The position numbers and the translations under genes were made by a program. The notes under the pieces are model-generated. The model was not told the origin of the DNA. It searched no databases and saw only the letters and a program-made list of their open reading frames with translations. DNA of 64,000 nucleotides from Pedobacter sp. SYP-B3415. GTDB taxonomy: Bacteria; Bacteroidota; Bacteroidia; Sphingobacteriales; Sphingobacteriaceae. The number at the start of each line of letters is the position of its first letter. Within the stretch, counting starts at the first letter, position 1. The DNA lies in the NCBI RefSeq assembly GCF_004138205.1, contig NZ_RXNQ01000002.1, positions 1-64,000 of the forward strand, written 5' to 3'. Positions 61,723 to 64,000 of the stretch are shown here, piece by piece.

Positions 61723-63846
61723 TTATCTGTATATATTCCCGGTATTTCTATACCCGGCGCCGGCATTTACATACCAGTCGAGATAGGTTGTACCCCCCGA
61801 TTTTGCCCAGTCGAGAAATCGAAGATAGGTGTCACTTATTGACTTCGTCTCTGCCGGATAACTAAATGCGTCAGCGAAGTTCAGGGCCCATGGCGAATTG
61901 TTTTTGTCCAGGTAGTACCTGCCGCTGGTTACAGAACTGTTGTCTGCCCCGGTCGTAAACAGGGCTTTGTCTGCTTTGTCTGTCGGTACATTGTTCGGCA
62001 GGTGAATTTCATATGCCCGTCTGCGGTTGCTGATCAAAAACGGGTTATATGGTGCGGTGCCAAGGGCCGTACTTGCTATTGGCGAGGCAAACCGCACGAC
62101 CACACTGGCTATACTGCCCGTTGCTTTTGTTTTTGACGGGTCGGTGTTGACCTGCGGACTTCCGTCTGCATTCTTTAACAGGTTTTCATGGCTGTCAAAC
62201 GGAATAATCACAGCACGCGCCTGTCCGGCTTCAACACCGTTCGCTGCTTGTGTAATATATCCGTTTTGCAGGCTTTGACCGGAAACACTGCTTACAGCAT
62301 TGGCAGCAACCGGTAGCTGAACGCCAAAGCCATTTTTAAAGTCAGCACCTGCTGCTATGGGCTGAAAGTCACCGGTCATCTCCACAACATTGTTGCTTGC
62401 ATTACTTACATATTTGTAACGATAGTTAACGACCAGGTCATTCACATCGTAATCTCCCTGATTAGGCCAGTTATCCTCAAAGGCAAGCGTTCCCCATGTA
62501 TTTGCAGACGGATAGTAACTGGTGTATGCCCTCGATGCATCGTTCGGGAATTCGTCTAACGTGTCTTCTACACCATCGCCATCGCTGTCTACGCGTGTAT
62601 CGATAAGTGATACGTTCGTGGTCGAAATTCCGGCAGTTGGTGTAGCCGATGCATAGACGACAAGGTCATTAAAATCGTTATCAGAGCTTGAGGTGCGGTT
62701 AGTATCTTCGAATCCGAACAAAAAGAGGCTGTGTTGATTATCGTACAACATAACCGAATGTTTGCGCAGCGCAGTTGTACTCTCAGGATTGAAGCGGCTG
62801 TCTGAATAGAATTTGGTATTCGTATATGAAACACCATTGCTGTTCGTCCAGGCATCCTGAATCAGGACAAGTGCGATTGTCGTTCCGGCGCTGAATTTGC
62901 CGAGACTGACTTTATTTCCTGTTCTTAGACCGCCGGACGAACCATAGGCCGAAGCATTTGGAAAGACATACGTAACCTTATCTATGGCGCCGGTAAGCGA
63001 AGACCCTGATGCGGCGGTAGGCGGGTTATTGGTAGGGTAACTATACCACGCCAGTGAATTTCTGTAGCTGGCACCTTCTGATACGAAAGTGATAAAGACC
63101 TCGGTATCATTCTGGGTAATGACAATGTTTGACTGAGCCGTGCTGGTCAGGTATTCCGGGTGTGTTTGTGTAAGCGGCAAACCTTCGGGCAGCGATGCAT
63201 TGATGTAAGAAAGTAAGTTCGCATTTACAACATCTGAGGCGGCTGTCAGGTATTTCGGCCGTCCAAGACTAAAAGGATATTCTGATGTATTGACAATTGC
63301 ATCGCCGGCGGTATTATAGGGTGAGGGATAAACGTAATCTGTACCGAAGATGCCCTGTGTACTCGGTCCGTTGCCTATTTTCTGCAAACCGGCGCGGGGC
63401 GATGCTGATGCGCTTAGCACGACATCTCCACTTAATCCGTTCGCACCGCCGACAACGATGTTCACCGACGACTTTCCCTTAACGACGGATCTCACTTCAT
63501 CCAAAAGCCCGGTATATTTCGGAAGCACTGCGATTGTGTCCAGGTAAGAGGGTACATTGATAATGCCTTTTATAAAACCCGCACCATCACTGACGCCTTT
63601 GAGGAATGTTTTTTCAGGGCTTCCTGCTGCTACAACGGTAACAACTGCGCCAGCAATTGGCTGATTATTGTTACTCAGCAGCTGAATGCTGACATTGACC
63701 TGGTTTGTAGTAAGATAACTAAAAGAGGCAGGAATTCCGTTCCCTGTTTCTTCGGGTTCAGCTTCCGGTCCGCTGTCTTTTTTACAAGCGGAAACAAGGG
63801 CGAAAAATGCCAGAAGTAATCCGGGTAAAATTTTGAAGTTTTTCAT
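61723..63846 (-). CDS. LruC-domain lipoprotein 2
   Basis: 707 residues, paralogue of the gene at 54741. Lipoprotein signal with Cys21 (LVSACKKD). DUF4114-like element near 377 (GFEDTNRTSSSDNDFNDLVV), calcium-type DSDGDGVEDTLDEFPND near 418, and LruC domain starting TWGTLAFEDNWPNQGDYDVN, ending YLDWYVNAGAGYRNTGNIYR. The two proteins share this whole order and most of the domain borders. Single gene closed by a bidirectional hairpin. Confidence 0.92.
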   Translation of the reverse strand: MKNFKILPGLLLAFFALVSACKKDSGPEAEPEETGNGIPASFSYLTTNQVNVSIQLLSNNNQPIAGAVVTVVAAGSPEKTFLKGVSDGAGFIKGIINVPSYLDTIAVLPKYTGLLDEVRSVVKGKSSVNIVVGGANGLSGDVVLSASASPRAGLQKIGNGPSTQGIFGTDYVYPSPYNTAGDAIVNTSEYPFSLGRPKYLTAASDVVNANLLSYINASLPEGLPLTQTHPEYLTSTAQSNIVITQNDTEVFITFVSEGASYRNSLAWYSYPTNNPPTAASGSSLTGAIDKVTYVFPNASAYGSSGGLRTGNKVSLGKFSAGTTIALVLIQDAWTNSNGVSYTNTKFYSDSRFNPESTTALRKHSVMLYDNQHSLFLFGFEDTNRTSSSDNDFNDLVVYASATPTAGISTTNVSLIDTRVDSDGDGVEDTLDEFPNDASRAYTSYYPSANTWGTLAFEDNWPNQGDYDVNDLVVNYRYKYVSNASNNVVEMTGDFQPIAAGADFKNGFGVQLPVAANAVSSVSGQSLQNGYITQAANGVEAGQARAVIIPFDSHENLLKNADGSPQVNTDPSKTKATGSIASVVVRFASPIASTALGTAPYNPFLISNRRRAYEIHLPNNVPTDKADKALFTTGADNSSVTSGRYYLDKNNSPWALNFADAFSYPAETKSISDTYLRFLDWAKSGGTTYLDWYVNAGAGYRNTGNIYR

Positions 63847-64000
63847 AATACTGGTTGGTGGTGAGTGATTAAGGTAACATGGATTGATAAGCCGCAGGTG
63901 TTATCCTGAATCAATTACAGGGGCAGATAAATAGAAGTGGATCATGTTACAGCGAAGCAGATTTGGTGACTTCTGAATACGCAACATACCTTTGCGGCCT
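63847..64000. other. Right edge, upstream of LruC gene 2
   Basis: 154 bases. GTAACATGGAT at 63871-63881 and the near-complement ATCATGTTAC at 63943-63952 could form an imperfect inverted repeat, but the spacing is too long to claim a structure. No gene is visible. Confidence 0.3.

Overview
The window comes from a Bacteroidota chromosome, most likely a member of the Sphingobacteriaceae or a close relative; no species can be named from the sequence. The support is a SusC/SusD pair, type IX secretion (T9SS) sorting domains of type A and type B, a PorP/SprF protein, many small lipoproteins with a Cys-Lys-Lys start, LruC-domain lipoproteins, and near-consensus TTTG/TAnnTTTG promoter elements. About 47 protein genes, one tRNA-like gene and several clear hairpin terminators can be supported.

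Positions 1-13500 are mixed. The left edge cuts an IS3-type transposase. Then follow a GH15 glucanase-like enzyme, an NmrA-type NAD(P)-binding protein, a holin-like/YihY fusion, a Bcr/CflA efflux pump, an AraC-type regulator, small lipoproteins, and a large surface protein with macroglobulin-like and TonB-plug domains. Positions 12052-17504 hold a susC-susD operon divergent from a stand-alone LytTR regulator. Positions 17505-19026 are gene-poor, with a tRNA-like gene, a 57-codon ORF and a terminator on the minus strand. Positions 19059-22834 hold a lipoprotein, a PA2169/DUF2383 protein, a HipA-like kinase overlapping a DUF3037 gene, and two further tandem copies of that gene's 3' half with its terminator, then a Nudix hydrolase.

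Positions 22927-38520 are secretion and polysaccharide related: a T9SS-sorted subtilase, a coupled GH78-GH106 pair predicted to act on rhamnosides, and a three-gene minus-strand operon (giant type-B sorted repeat adhesin, PorP/SprF, OmpA/PD40 protein).

Positions 39220-54588 are an exopolysaccharide locus in two convergent halves. The plus half has a short TolC-like protein, a Wzz/BY-kinase-like protein, a GT2, a 44-aa membrane peptide, a Wzy/ligase, a GT4-like enzyme and a Wzx flippase. The minus half has eight genes, seven recognisable glycosyltransferases (three GT8, one GT11, three GT2-like) and one unassigned protein that may be a transferase. Positions 54741-63846 hold two paralogous LruC lipoproteins that bracket a four-gene partner-switching operon (membrane protein, response regulator-PP2C phosphatase, STAS protein, RsbW-like ATPase) and a pair of GT2 genes. 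The likely theme of the right half is envelope polysaccharide synthesis with its own phosphorylation-based control, though that regulatory link is inference from position.
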